From: Marisimplicoccus sp038110465
GTDB lineage: Bacteria; Bacteroidota; Bacteroidia; Flavobacteriales; Flavobacteriaceae
Assembly: GCA_038110465.1 (NCBI GenBank)
Contig: JAYNJU010000007.1
Span: 1 to 61,218 of the forward strand
Length of the DNA: 61,218 bases
Reading direction: 5' to 3'
The translations under genes were made by a program, and so were the position numbers. Every line of letters begins with the position of its first letter. Within the stretch, counting starts at the first letter, position 1. Under the pieces are notes generated by a model. The model saw only the letters and a list, made by a program, of their open reading frames with translations. It was not told the DNA's origin and did not search any database. Below, piece after piece: positions 54,245 through 61,218 of this stretch.

Positions 54245-55198
54245 CTATGATTTAAATTTTCCAATTCTAGTGAACTTTTTTCTTCTATCTGAAATCATTT
54301 TTTTTAAAGACTTAGTTGATATTTTTTTTGCTTCATTTACAATTTCTTTACTAACTAAATTATATGCTTCAGATGGATTGTAATGAGCACCTCCAAGAGG
54401 TTCTTTAATTATTTTATCAATAAGTTTATTTTCAAGCATGTCAGATGCTGTCAATTTTAAAGCAGATGCAGCGGTCTCTTTATAATCCCAGCTTCTCCAT
54501 AATATCGATGAACATGACTCAGGTGAAATAACTGAATACCACGTGTTTTCCATCATTAATATAGAATCCCCTACTCCAATTCCTAATGCACCTCCTGAAG
54601 CACCTTCGCCTATTATTATTGATATAATAGGAACCTTAATGTTCATCATTTCATAAATATTTCTTGCAATAGCTTCACCCTGACCTCTTTCTTCTGCTTC
54701 TAGACCAGGATATGCACCTGGTGTATCGATTAATGTTACTATTGGAATATTAAATTTTTCAGCTTGTTTCATTAATCTCAATGCTTTTCTGTAACCTTCT
54801 GGGTTTGCCATTCCAAAATTTCTATATTGCCTTGTTTTGGTATTATATCCTTTTTGAGTACCTATAAACATATAAGATTGATTGTTAATCTTACCTAGTC
54901 CTCCTATCATAGCTTTATCATCTTTAACATTTCTATCTCCATGCAGTTCAAGAAATGTATCCCCACATATATTATTTATGTAGTCTAATGTGTATGGTCT
55001 ATTTGGATGTCTTGATAATTGAACTCTTTGCCATGCACTAAGATTTGAATAAATACTTTTTTTAGTATCAATTAATTTTTTTTCGAGAAGTTTTATTGTG
55101 TCTGTAGTATCAACTTCACTTTCATTCTCTATAGATCTGCATTTTTCAATTTGATCTAAAATATCTTTTACTGGAATTTCAAAATCTAAATATTCCAT
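54245..55198 (-). CDS. accA: Acetyl-CoA carboxylase carboxyltransferase subunit alpha
   Basis: A 317-residue subunit that, with AccD, transfers the carboxyl group from biotin to acetyl-CoA to make malonyl-CoA for fatty acid synthesis. It shows MEYLDFEIPVKDI, WQRVQLSRHPNRPYTLDYI, FLELHGDRNVKDDKAMIGGLG, MANPEGYRKALRLMKQAEKF, LIDTPGAYPGLEAEERGQGEAIARN (about 160-184) and IGEGASGGALGIGVGD (oxyanion region). Length matches the E. coli enzyme. It lies 35 bp downstream of lptF/G on the same strand. A TATATTTA box lies 12 nt upstream of the ATG (55211-55218, minus strand). Confidence 0.96.
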   Translation of the reverse strand: MEYLDFEIPVKDILDQIEKCRSIENESEVDTTDTIKLLEKKLIDTKKSIYSNLSAWQRVQLSRHPNRPYTLDYINNICGDTFLELHGDRNVKDDKAMIGGLGKINNQSYMFIGTQKGYNTKTRQYRNFGMANPEGYRKALRLMKQAEKFNIPIVTLIDTPGAYPGLEAEERGQGEAIARNIYEMMNIKVPIISIIIGEGASGGALGIGVGDSILMMENTWYSVISPESCSSILWRSWDYKETAASALKLTASDMLENKLIDKIIKEPLGGAHYNPSEAYNLVSKEIVNEAKKISTKSLKKMISDRRKKFTRIGKFKS

Positions 55199-55233
55199 TT
55201 ATTTTTTTTGTAAATATAATTCAAATTAATAAT

Positions 55234-56304
55234 CTATGTTAAAGCTTTCCTTAATAGAAATAAAGCAATAACTAAAAAAATTAAAAGTATTCCCCAAGAA
55301 GCAATAGCGGGTGAAAAATTTGACTTAAGAACAAGGACACTAAAGATTTTATCTAAAAAAATAAAGAGAAATCCTAGTGAAACTCCAATTGCTAAATTAG
55401 AACCTGTACCTCCTCTTCTTTTAAAAGAAGAAACTGATATAGCAATTATAGTTAATATAAAACATGATAAAGGTATAGTGTATCTTTTGTGCCTAACTAA
55501 TAAGTGAGAATTTATTAGTGGAGATCCAGCTCTTTTTTCATACTTGATTAACTTATTAAGTTCAAAAAAATTAAGTGTTTCTGCAACATAATTTAATGGT
55601 GCTAAATCTTCAATGTCAAAATCTAAAATTGTATCCTTTCTTGTAACTCTTTCTACTAGTTCAACATCATTTTTAATTGATCTCTTAACAAAATTAGTTA
55701 ATCTAAATATTGAATCATCCCATCTAATAGTGGATGCTGTAATTTTATGATTTAGAGAATTTCCAGAAAAATTCTCTAATGTAAAATTTAGAGCTCTTTT
55801 TCTTCTAGGATCATAACTACTGACATAAATAAATTCATTATCATTTATTTGCTTAAAAAGTCTAGATGTATTTCTTTTCTCTTCTGATTTAACATGGTCT
55901 GCAATAAATTGATTATAACCCTCATTAGATTTTGGAACAATAAACATTACTGAGACTAGAGCAAAAGTAACTATTAAACCTGCTGATATAAAATATGGTT
56001 TCGTAAATCTTTTAAATGATATACCAGATGAAAGTATGGCTGTAATTTCAGTATTATTTGCTAATCGAGAGGTAAACCATATTACGGCTAAAAATAAAAA
56101 TATAGGATATAGCTGGCTTCCAAAGTACCATATAAAATCAATATAATAACTAAAAATTAAATCAGCAGGAACTTCATTTTCTTGAAACTTATCAATTTTT
56201 TCGGCAAAATCTACCATTATTCCAATAGGTATAAATAACCCAAACATGACCAAAAAGGTACCAAGATATCTTTTGATTATATACTTATCTAATATTCTCA
56301 ACAT
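55234..56304 (-). CDS. LptF/LptG-family LPS export permease
   Basis: A 356-residue inner-membrane protein of the YjgP/YjgQ family. It forms, with a partner and LptB, the ABC transporter that extracts lipopolysaccharide toward the outer membrane. There are three N-terminal membrane helices (beginning MLRILDKYIIKRYLGTFLV), a periplasmic beta-jellyroll (about 135-255) and three C-terminal helices (about 270-352). No lptB or second permease gene is nearby; Bacteroidota usually scatter them. It is the first gene of a probable lptF/G-accA unit. Its ATG follows a TAATTTTG box by only 2 nt. Confidence 0.9.
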   Translation of the reverse strand: MLRILDKYIIKRYLGTFLVMFGLFIPIGIMVDFAEKIDKFQENEVPADLIFSYYIDFIWYFGSQLYPIFLFLAVIWFTSRLANNTEITAILSSGISFKRFTKPYFISAGLIVTFALVSVMFIVPKSNEGYNQFIADHVKSEEKRNTSRLFKQINDNEFIYVSSYDPRRKRALNFTLENFSGNSLNHKITASTIRWDDSIFRLTNFVKRSIKNDVELVERVTRKDTILDFDIEDLAPLNYVAETLNFFELNKLIKYEKRAGSPLINSHLLVRHKRYTIPLSCFILTIIAISVSSFKRRGGTGSNLAIGVSLGFLFIFLDKIFSVLVLKSNFSPAIASWGILLIFLVIALFLLRKALT

Positions 56305-56306
56305 CT

Positions 56307-56314
56307 CAAAATTA
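56307..56314 (-). promoter_or_regulatory. -7 box TAATTTTG before the LptF/G gene
   Basis: On the minus strand TAATTTTG matches TAnnTTTG exactly and ends just 2 nt before the ATG at 56304. It predicts a leaderless transcript. Confidence 0.55.
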
Positions 56315-56388
56315 AAAAATGAATTAGTACTATAGATAGAATGTTAATTAATTATATAAAATTTATGATAAATTCAATTTAAACTATT

Positions 56389-56418
56389 TTGATTCTGAAC
56401 AGTATAATCCTACATTTA
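56389..56418 (+). promoter_or_regulatory. Promoter of the split transketolase operon
   Basis: TTG at 56389-56391, a 19-nt spacer, then TACATTTA at 56411-56418 (last base A instead of G). The ATG at 56425 follows 6 nt later. This argues against the longer TTG start at 56389, which would lie in the -33 element itself. Confidence 0.55.
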
Positions 56419-56424
56419 CGAAAA

Positions 56425-57237
56425 ATGACTGAAGAACTTCAAAATTTAGTTACACAAGTAAGAAGGGATATATTAAGAATGGTTCATGAAGTGAATTCTG
56501 GTCACCCAGGTGGATCACTAGGTTGTACAGAATTCTTTGTTACTTTGTATAAAAAGATACTTGATCTTTCTAAGGATACATTTATTTTATCTAATGGTCA
56601 TATTTCTCCTGTTTATTATAGCATTCTTGCCAGAACTGGACATTTTGAAATTCAAGAACTAAAAACATTTAGAAAATTAAATTCAAGACTACAAGGGCAT
56701 CCAACTAATCATGATAATCTTCCAGGTGTAAGTATTTCATCTGGATCATTAGGTCAAGGATTATCTGTAGGTATTGGTGTAGCTTTATCAAAAAAATTAA
56801 ATAATAATAGTTCTTTAGTTTATGTTCTGACAGGTGATGGTGAACTTCAAGAAGGACAAAACTGGGAAGCTTTCATGTATGCATCAGCAAATAAAGTAGA
56901 TAATATAATAGTAACTGTTGATTATAACGGTCAACAAATTGATGGCTCAACAAAAAATGTGTTAGATATTGGAGATTTAAAATCTAAACTTGTGTCATTT
57001 GGATGGGAAGTTTTAGAAATAGAAAATGGAAATGATACAGAAGAAATTTTTAACACTCTTAATAAATCAAAAGATATGACTGGCAATAAAAAGCCGATTA
57101 TAATTTTGATGAAGACAATTATGGGTAATGGAGTTGACTTTATGATGCATACACACGAATGGCATGGAAAAGCTCCAAATGATGATCAACTAGCAATAGC
57201 ATTAAATCAAAATCCAGAAACTTTAGGAGATTATTAA
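56425..57237 (+). CDS. Transketolase, N-terminal subunit
   Basis: A 270-residue protein covering the thiamine-diphosphate pyrophosphate-binding half of transketolase. It shows VRRDILRMVHEVNSGHPGGSLG, LSNGHISPVYYSIL, SSGSLGQGLSVGIGVALSKK (about 112-131) and the Mg2+/ThDP loop VLTGDGELQEGQNWEA (about 133-148). The other half is encoded immediately downstream with no gap. Together they interconvert pentose and hexose/triose phosphates. The ATG at 56425 is preferred over an upstream in-frame TTG because it gives the conserved N-terminus and the promoter overlaps the longer version. Confidence 0.93.
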   Translation: MTEELQNLVTQVRRDILRMVHEVNSGHPGGSLGCTEFFVTLYKKILDLSKDTFILSNGHISPVYYSILARTGHFEIQELKTFRKLNSRLQGHPTNHDNLPGVSISSGSLGQGLSVGIGVALSKKLNNNSSLVYVLTGDGELQEGQNWEAFMYASANKVDNIIVTVDYNGQQIDGSTKNVLDIGDLKSKLVSFGWEVLEIENGNDTEEIFNTLNKSKDMTGNKKPIIILMKTIMGNGVDFMMHTHEWHGKAPNDDQLAIALNQNPETLGDY

Positions 57238-58191
57238 ATGAAATATATAAATCAAGGAGATAAAGATACTAGATCAGGATTTGGAGAGGGATTAACTGAA
57301 TTAGGTAGAATTAATAATAATGTTGTAGCTCTATGTGCCGATTTAACTGGTTCTTTAAAGATGGATACATTTGCAAAAGAAAATCCTGATAGATTTTTTC
57401 AAACTGGAATTGCTGAAGCTAATATGATTGGCTTAGCTGCTGGACTTGCTACTGGAGGTAAAATTCCCTACACAGGCACATTTGCTAACTTTTCAACTGG
57501 AAGGGTTTATGATCAAATTCGCCAATCTGTGGCATATTCTAATAAAAATGTAAAAATATGTGCTTCTCATGCTGGTATTACTCTAGGAGAAGATGGAGCA
57601 ACACATCAAATACTTGAAGACATAGGTTTAATGAAAATGTTACCAGGAATGACTGTTATTAATACATGCGATTTTAATCAGACAAAAAATGCCACTATAG
57701 AGATTTCTAATTTTGATGGACCAGTCTATTTAAGATTTGGAAGACCAAAAGTTGCAAACTTCACTGATATAAATCAAAAATTTAAAATAGGTAAAGGGAT
57801 CCTTTTAAAAGAGGGCACCGATGTTTCTATTATTGCAACAGGTCATTTAGTATGGGAATCTCTTCAAGCTTCAATACTTCTTGAAAAAGAAGGTATTAAT
57901 TGTGAAGTGATTAACATTCATACTATCAAACCTTTAGATGAAGAAATAATTTTAGAATCTGTATCCAAAACTGGATGTGTTGTTTCAGCAGAAGAACACA
58001 ATATATATGGAGGATTAGGAGAAAGTGTATCTAGACTTTTAACTACAAAAAAACCAGCACCACAAGAATTTGTTGGAACTAATGATACTTTTGGAGAATC
58101 TGGAACTCCTGATGAACTTATGATTAAGTATGGGTTAAGCAAAGAAGCAATTATGAATGCTGCTAGAAAATCATTAAAGAGAAAATCATAA
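57238..58191 (+). CDS. Transketolase, C-terminal subunit
   Basis: A 317-residue pyrimidine-binding half plus C-terminal domain. It shows DTRSGFGEGLTELGRIN, the catalytic glutamate in TGIAEANMIGLAAGLA (about 62-77), CASHAGITLGEDGATHQILEDIGLM (about 112-136), the phosphate-binding YLRFGRPKV, and VVSAEEHNIYGGLGESVSRLL. Its ATG directly follows the TAA of the N-terminal subunit, so the two are made at equal levels from one mRNA. Split transketolase is usual in Bacteroidota. The small barrel gene starts one base after its stop. Confidence 0.94.
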   Translation: MKYINQGDKDTRSGFGEGLTELGRINNNVVALCADLTGSLKMDTFAKENPDRFFQTGIAEANMIGLAAGLATGGKIPYTGTFANFSTGRVYDQIRQSVAYSNKNVKICASHAGITLGEDGATHQILEDIGLMKMLPGMTVINTCDFNQTKNATIEISNFDGPVYLRFGRPKVANFTDINQKFKIGKGILLKEGTDVSIIATGHLVWESLQASILLEKEGINCEVINIHTIKPLDEEIILESVSKTGCVVSAEEHNIYGGLGESVSRLLTTKKPAPQEFVGTNDTFGESGTPDELMIKYGLSKEAIMNAARKSLKRKS

Positions 58192-58192
58192 T

Positions 58193-58855
58193 ATGAAAAA
58201 ACTATTTTTATTTTTTTTTATATCAACTAGTTTATCTGCACAAGGAAATTTAGGGCTTAACTTTGGAATAAATGATGATAATTTTGGCTCTATTGAAAAT
58301 TTAAAAGATAAGATTGAAAATTATAGTCTTGATATAAAAAATTCTACTGGTTTTCAATTTGGCTTATTCACTGAAATTGATCTTATTACATTTTATATAA
58401 GACCTGAATTGAATCTTATATTCTCAAGATCAAAAAATGCATCTGCAATACAAAATGCATCTGAAATACAGGATAACCAGTCTATATCAATTCTTGAACA
58501 TTCATATAAATCAAGTGATATTCAGTTACCAATAATTTTTGGATATAAGATATTTGGACCATTGAGTATTTTTGGAGGACCTTCATTTAAATATAGTTTA
58601 TCTGAGAAAAGTAATTTTAATCTTGAAGAAATCAAAGATAAATATACAGTTGGTATAATTCTTGGCACTAGAGCAAAGATTAGTTCAATTAGTTTAGGAT
58701 TAAGATATGAAAGAGGTTTAAATAACAAAGAGATATCAATAATTAATGCAAATGGAATTGAATTGAATGAAGCAAATGTAGATTTAACTACTAATAAACT
58801 TTCTTTAAATATTTCTTATGATATTCCTTATGGTTTATTCAAAAAGAAAAATTAA
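58193..58855 (+). CDS. Small outer-membrane beta-barrel protein (porin family, PorT-like)
   Basis: A 220-residue exported protein (signal MKKLFLFFFISTSLSAQ). Alternating hydrophobic/polar strands follow, such as TFYIRPELNLIFSR, IQLPIIFGYKIFGPLSIFGGPSFKYSL, ISLGLRYERGL and LSLNISYDIPYG. This matches the 8-stranded 'outer membrane beta-barrel' / PorT-like family of Bacteroidota. A short internal near-repeat (NASAIQNASEIQ) lies in a loop near residue 85. The gene starts 1 nt after the transketolase C-subunit and ends overlapping the FKBP gene by TTAA. PorT itself serves type IX secretion, but this sequence is too divergent for me to say so. Confidence 0.75.
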   Translation: MKKLFLFFFISTSLSAQGNLGLNFGINDDNFGSIENLKDKIENYSLDIKNSTGFQFGLFTEIDLITFYIRPELNLIFSRSKNASAIQNASEIQDNQSISILEHSYKSSDIQLPIIFGYKIFGPLSIFGGPSFKYSLSEKSNFNLEEIKDKYTVGIILGTRAKISSISLGLRYERGLNNKEISIINANGIELNEANVDLTTNKLSLNISYDIPYGLFKKKN

Positions 58856-59727
58856 TTGTCTGGATCAAGATAATCTGGTATTCCATCATTATTTGTATCA
58901 TCAATGATTGAATCATTGTTTTTATCAATTTCATTGATAGTAAGTATACCATCACCGTCGTCATCACTATCATACATATTCCAAATTCGATCATTATCTG
59001 AATCATCACCAAATGGTTTACCATCACCGTCTATATCTTCAAAGATTGAAAGAATACCGTCATTGTCATGATCAGTATCGGTATGAGTCATTAATTTGAC
59101 ATTGAAAATCAATGGGCTATATTCAGGTATTCCAGAACTAATAGTTTCATAATAACCTAGGCCTGAGGGCAAAAAGAATAAACCTACACCAAAAGCTCTA
59201 TATTCTATAGTCCCATCAGAATTTTCATAATAATTTCCTGTCCTGAGTTTAGATACCCCTTCCCTAAATCCTTCGAGCGAATTAGCAAGATCTAACCAAA
59301 TTGGGAATTTTCTTTTATCAAATGAATCTCCATTTAATAATCTTCCTTCATACGCAACATAAACAGAATCAACAATAGAAGGCATTCTATTTGATCCCTC
59401 TCTCGCAATTATATAATATAAATTATGAGGAATTGAATTACCATTATCATCAATTACATCAATAGTTACTTTTTTTGATAGATCAAAAAGAGATAGTCTA
59501 TTAGCGTTGTATGAAGTAATAGTATCAAATTTAATATCAATATTATTATCATTATTAAATTCTTCATAATTATAAGTATGAGTTTGGAGATAAGACTCTA
59601 ATAAATTATGGTCTAACAAAGATTGCTCAGAATAGTCTCTTAATACAAAGGTATCTGTATTATCATCCTTTTTACATTGAGAAACTAGTAAAGAAATAAT
59701 TATAATAAAAAATAAATTTTTCTTCAT
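58852..59727 (-). CDS. FKBP-type peptidyl-prolyl isomerase lipoprotein with Asp-rich calcium-repeat tail
   Basis: A 291-residue lipoprotein (MKKNLFFIIIISLLVSQC; Cys18). The Cys is followed by KKDDN, which resembles the Bacteroidota lipoprotein export signal, so it may face the outside of the cell. Residues about 115-215 form an FKBP domain (VDSVYVAYEGRLLNGDSFD, FREGVSKLRTG, FFLPSGLGYYE). The tail (about 218-291) is a string of DxDxDG-type loops (TDHDNDGI, DIDGDGK, DSDDDGDGI, NNDGIPDY) like thrombospondin type-3 / dockerin-like calcium-binding repeats. It probably assists folding of surface or secreted proteins and depends on calcium. It shares a 4-nt stop overlap with the barrel gene. Confidence 0.82.
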   Translation of the reverse strand: MKKNLFFIIIISLLVSQCKKDDNTDTFVLRDYSEQSLLDHNLLESYLQTHTYNYEEFNNDNNIDIKFDTITSYNANRLSLFDLSKKVTIDVIDDNGNSIPHNLYYIIAREGSNRMPSIVDSVYVAYEGRLLNGDSFDKRKFPIWLDLANSLEGFREGVSKLRTGNYYENSDGTIEYRAFGVGLFFLPSGLGYYETISSGIPEYSPLIFNVKLMTHTDTDHDNDGILSIFEDIDGDGKPFGDDSDNDRIWNMYDSDDDGDGILTINEIDKNNDSIIDDTNNDGIPDYLDPDN

Positions 59728-59777
59728 AATTTAGAGCGAATATACAACATTACTTCATTTATTTACATAGCTTAAAC

Positions 59778-60287
59778 ATGAATAAACTATCAGATAAAAA
59801 TATAATATTTAATAATTCAGATATTGAAAAAAAACTTAATAGAATTTCATTAGAAATAATTGAAAATAACTTAAATGAATCAAAAATTACACTTTTTGGT
59901 ATTTCAGATAATGGCATAAAAATTGCTCAAAAAATTATTAAGTATTTAGTGAATAACTCAAAAATAGATGCCGATTATATAAAGGTAACTTTAGATAAAA
60001 AAAATCCTGTAAATACAATTGAATTTGACAAAAAATTTAACATAAAGAAATCTTCTATTATAGTAATTGATGATGTTTCTCAATCAGGTAAAATTCTATT
60101 ATCAGTAGTAAGTAAATTAATGAATTATAATCCATCAAAAATTCAGACATCTGTTCTTATAAATAGGGATCAAACTTCATTTCCAATAAAAGTTGATTTT
60201 TCTGGAATTAGTCTTTCTACATCAACCAATAATCATATAGATGTTGAAATAGATAATAAAGAAGAAATAAAAGTTTACTTAAGTTAA
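59778..60287 (+). CDS. PyrR-like phosphoribosyltransferase family protein
   Basis: A 169-residue type I phosphoribosyltransferase fold. The PRPP-binding motif is IIVIDDVSQSGKILLSVV (about 94-111), and the family 'ISDNGIKIAQKI' strand-helix lies near 43-54. The late hood region VDFSGISLSTSTNNHIDVEID resembles PyrR. In Bacteroidota similar genes sit next to shikimate kinase, as here (convergent, 9-nt overlap). Whether it has uracil phosphoribosyltransferase activity or binds pyr mRNA cannot be told; no pyr genes are nearby. Confidence 0.78.
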   Translation: MNKLSDKNIIFNNSDIEKKLNRISLEIIENNLNESKITLFGISDNGIKIAQKIIKYLVNNSKIDADYIKVTLDKKNPVNTIEFDKKFNIKKSSIIVIDDVSQSGKILLSVVSKLMNYNPSKIQTSVLINRDQTSFPIKVDFSGISLSTSTNNHIDVEIDNKEEIKVYLS

Positions 60288-60806
60288 GATTTCGAATAAC
60301 AATTTAGTAATATCAAATAGATTCATACTATCTGTCTTAACCTTAATTTTTGATTGCTCATAATAAAAACTTCTCTCAAAAAGATGCTTCTTAATATATT
60401 CCTTAAGTTTATCATGTTCATTTAGATGAGAGATTAAAGGGCGTTTATTTATTCCATTTTTAAGTCTATCTAATAAGACTTCAACTGAAGCTTTTAAATA
60501 AATTGAAATTGAATTTTCTGTTGAGTTAATGATATTTAAATTATTATCAAAACAAGGAGTACCACCTCCTGTAGATATAATTTTATTTTCTTTTAAGTTA
60601 GATAATTCTTTTAAATATTTATGTTCAATTTTTCTAAAATAGACTTCATTTTTTTCTTTAAATATATTGTCTATTGTTTTTTTTTCTTTTAGTTCTATAT
60701 AGTTATCTAGGTCGTAAAAATTATATTTACATTTCTTTGCAAGGGACTTGCCAACAGCTGTTTTACCGACACCCATATATCCTACAAGAAAAATTGTACT
60801 TACCAT
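60279..60806 (-). CDS. aroK: Shikimate kinase
   Basis: A 175-residue kinase phosphorylating shikimate at O3, two steps before chorismate synthase (aroC, 1428-2647). It shows the P-loop LVGYMGVGKTAVGKSLAKK (about 6-24), the shikimate-binding YDLDNYIE, EVYFRKIEHKYLKEL (the F-R of the family), ISTGGGTPC (about 77-85) and the lid NGINKRPLI. The start at 60806 is supported by a TAAATTTG box 7 nt upstream. The 3' end overlaps the phosphoribosyltransferase gene by 9 nt. Confidence 0.94.
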   Translation of the reverse strand: MVSTIFLVGYMGVGKTAVGKSLAKKCKYNFYDLDNYIELKEKKTIDNIFKEKNEVYFRKIEHKYLKELSNLKENKIISTGGGTPCFDNNLNIINSTENSISIYLKASVEVLLDRLKNGINKRPLISHLNEHDKLKEYIKKHLFERSFYYEQSKIKVKTDSMNLFDITKLLFEILT

Positions 60807-60813
60807 TGCTTAA

Positions 60814-60821
60814 CAAATTTA
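60814..60821 (-). promoter_or_regulatory. -7 box TAAATTTG before aroK
   Basis: On the minus strand an exact TAnnTTTG match ending 7 nt before the aroK ATG at 60806. Confidence 0.5.
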
Positions 60822-60878
60822 TAATAAAAAAGATCATTGGATAATGAATATTTCAATGTATATTTAACCTCTTTTTTA

Positions 60879-60951
60879 GACCTGGTAGCTCAGCTGGTAG
60901 AGCATCTCCCTTTTAAGGAGAGGGTCCTGGGTTCGAGCCCCAGCCAGGTCA
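60879..60951 (+). tRNA. tRNA-Lys, anticodon TTT
   Basis: A complete 73-nt cloverleaf: acceptor GACCTGG/CCAGGTC (7 bp), D-arm GCTC/GAGC, anticodon stem TCTCC/GGAGA with loop CTTTTAA (anticodon TTT at 60912-60914), T-arm CTGGG-TTCGAGC-CCCAG, discriminator A. The 3' CCA is not encoded and must be added afterwards. It is followed 18 nt later by a tRNA-Leu gene on the same strand. Confidence 0.97.
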
Positions 60952-60969
60952 CAACCCTATATTTTAATT

Positions 60970-61053
60970 GCCTACGTGGTGAAATTGGTATACACGCTAC
61001 CTTGAGGGGGTAGTAAGCTTAAGCTTGTGGAGGTTCGAGTCCTCTCGTAGGCA
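60970..61053 (+). tRNA. tRNA-Leu, anticodon GAG
   Basis: An 84-nt class II tRNA: acceptor GCCTACG/CGTAGGC, anticodon stem CTACC/GGTAG with loop TTGAGGG (anticodon GAG at 61004-61006), a long variable arm (TAAGCTTAAGCTTGTG region), a T-arm with GGTTCGAGTCC, discriminator A. CCA is not encoded. It reads CUC/CUU leucine codons. Only 2 bp separate it from the stop of the convergent protein gene. Confidence 0.96.
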
Positions 61054-61055
61054 CT

Positions 61056-61218
61056 TTATTTTCTTCCAAAAAAGTTTTTGATAGATGAGAAAATACCCTT
61101 AGATTTTTCCTTTGCTTTCTTATCAATCACTTCCTCTGCCTTTTCCTCAATCACTTCCTCTACTTTCTCCTCAATCACTTCCTCTGCTTTTTCCTCAATC
61201 ACTTCCTCTGCCTTTTCC
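61056..61218 (-). CDS. C-terminal end of a repeat-containing helical protein (runs off the window)
   Basis: Only the last 53 codons and the TAA are visible. Reading toward the end there are four copies of an eight-residue unit (EKAEEVIE, EKAEEVIE, EKVEEVIE, EKAEEVID). A basic tail KKAKEKSKGIFSSIKNFFGRK follows, whose last part could be an amphipathic, membrane-touching helix. The repeat is predicted to be a highly charged alpha helix or coiled coil. I do not recognise the family. The stop lies 2 bp from tRNA-Leu. How many more repeats exist beyond the window is unknown. Confidence 0.8.
   Translation of the reverse strand, partial: EKAEEVIEEKAEEVIEEKVEEVIEEKAEEVIDKKAKEKSKGIFSSIKNFFGRK
61124..61218 (-). 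repeat. 24-bp in-frame tandem repeat (about 4 copies, open at the window end)
   Basis: A 24-bp unit (on the plus strand TTCCTCAATCACTTCCTCTG plus four more bases) is repeated head to tail with only a few, mostly third-position, changes. It encodes EKAEEVIE. Low divergence between copies suggests recent expansion or ongoing slippage, and copy number may vary among strains. Confidence 0.88.

Noticed and set aside
58839..59027. Methionine/isoleucine-rich 62-residue protein
   Set aside because: It is another frame of the Asp-rich repeats of the FKBP gene; the odd composition is a product of the GAT/GAC repeats.
61124..61218. CRISPR array
   Set aside because: The 24-bp units are directly adjacent with no spacers and encode a regular peptide repeat in frame.

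Overview
The window is a very AT-rich, densely packed chromosomal segment of a streamlined member of the Bacteroidota, most likely a marine flavobacterium. Four things point there. (1) Several genes are flavobacterial in type: split transketolase, fused alpha/beta 2-oxoacid dehydrogenase E1, PorT-like barrel, TlpA/DUF4369 lipoproteins, and a cysteate-synthase/acyltransferase-like pair. (2) Promoters have the Bacteroidota form TTG-N19-TAnnTTTG. (3) Recognisable Shine-Dalgarno sites in front of genes are almost absent. (4) Lipoproteins carry short hydrophobic lipoboxes. I see no phage, insertion sequence, CRISPR array, rRNA or plasmid functions; this is core genome. The exact genus cannot be read from the sequence.

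Layout. 1-4065 (minus): partial ung, a dicarboxylate/amino-acid symporter, aroC and a GlcD-like FAD oxidase. A 100-N gap inside aroC is flanked by an identical 55-bp sequence, and removing the duplication restores a complete gene. 4123-17250: a TlpA lipoprotein and an LpxL-type acyltransferase (plus), glmM (minus), then ggt, uvrA, a peptidase-like beta-barrel protein and the fused E1 enzyme (plus). 17242-23001: holA, an orphan HsdR-N nuclease-like protein, a glycosyltransferase, an OmpA lipoprotein, the only clear hairpin terminator, and pcrA/uvrD. 23020-35602: M20 hydrolase, recG, pheT, ABC-F ATPase, a thioredoxin-fold lipoprotein without cysteines, transaldolase, an SDR, glutamine cyclotransferase and glyA. 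35715-46792: smpB, pcm, a six-gene overlapping operon (Gfo/Idh, YggS, DnaQ-like, K+ channel, miaA, M20), purC-phoH, a SAM hydroxide adenosyltransferase-like gene and dnaN. 46789-56304: a probable sulfonolipid (capnine) gene pair, a zinc metalloprotease, prfB with a programmed frameshift, dnaB, accA and lptF/G. 56425-61218: split transketolase, a barrel protein, an FKBP lipoprotein with a calcium-repeat tail, a phosphoribosyltransferase, aroK, tRNA-Lys, tRNA-Leu and the end of a repeat-containing protein.

Three genome-scale patterns stand out. First, TAnnTTTG/A promoter boxes lie only 2-12 nt (often exactly 4 nt) before start codons, implying leaderless or nearly leaderless mRNAs. Second, seven of twelve convergent gene pairs share their stop codons in a four-base overlap (TTAA, CTAG, CTAA or TTAG), almost always without a terminator. 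Third, operon neighbours commonly overlap by 1-17 nt and the inner genes often use GTG or TTG starts. No wholly new multi-gene system is evident. The most interesting leads are the leaderless architecture, the sulfonolipid pair, several apparently inactivated enzyme-fold proteins and the repeat protein at the right edge.
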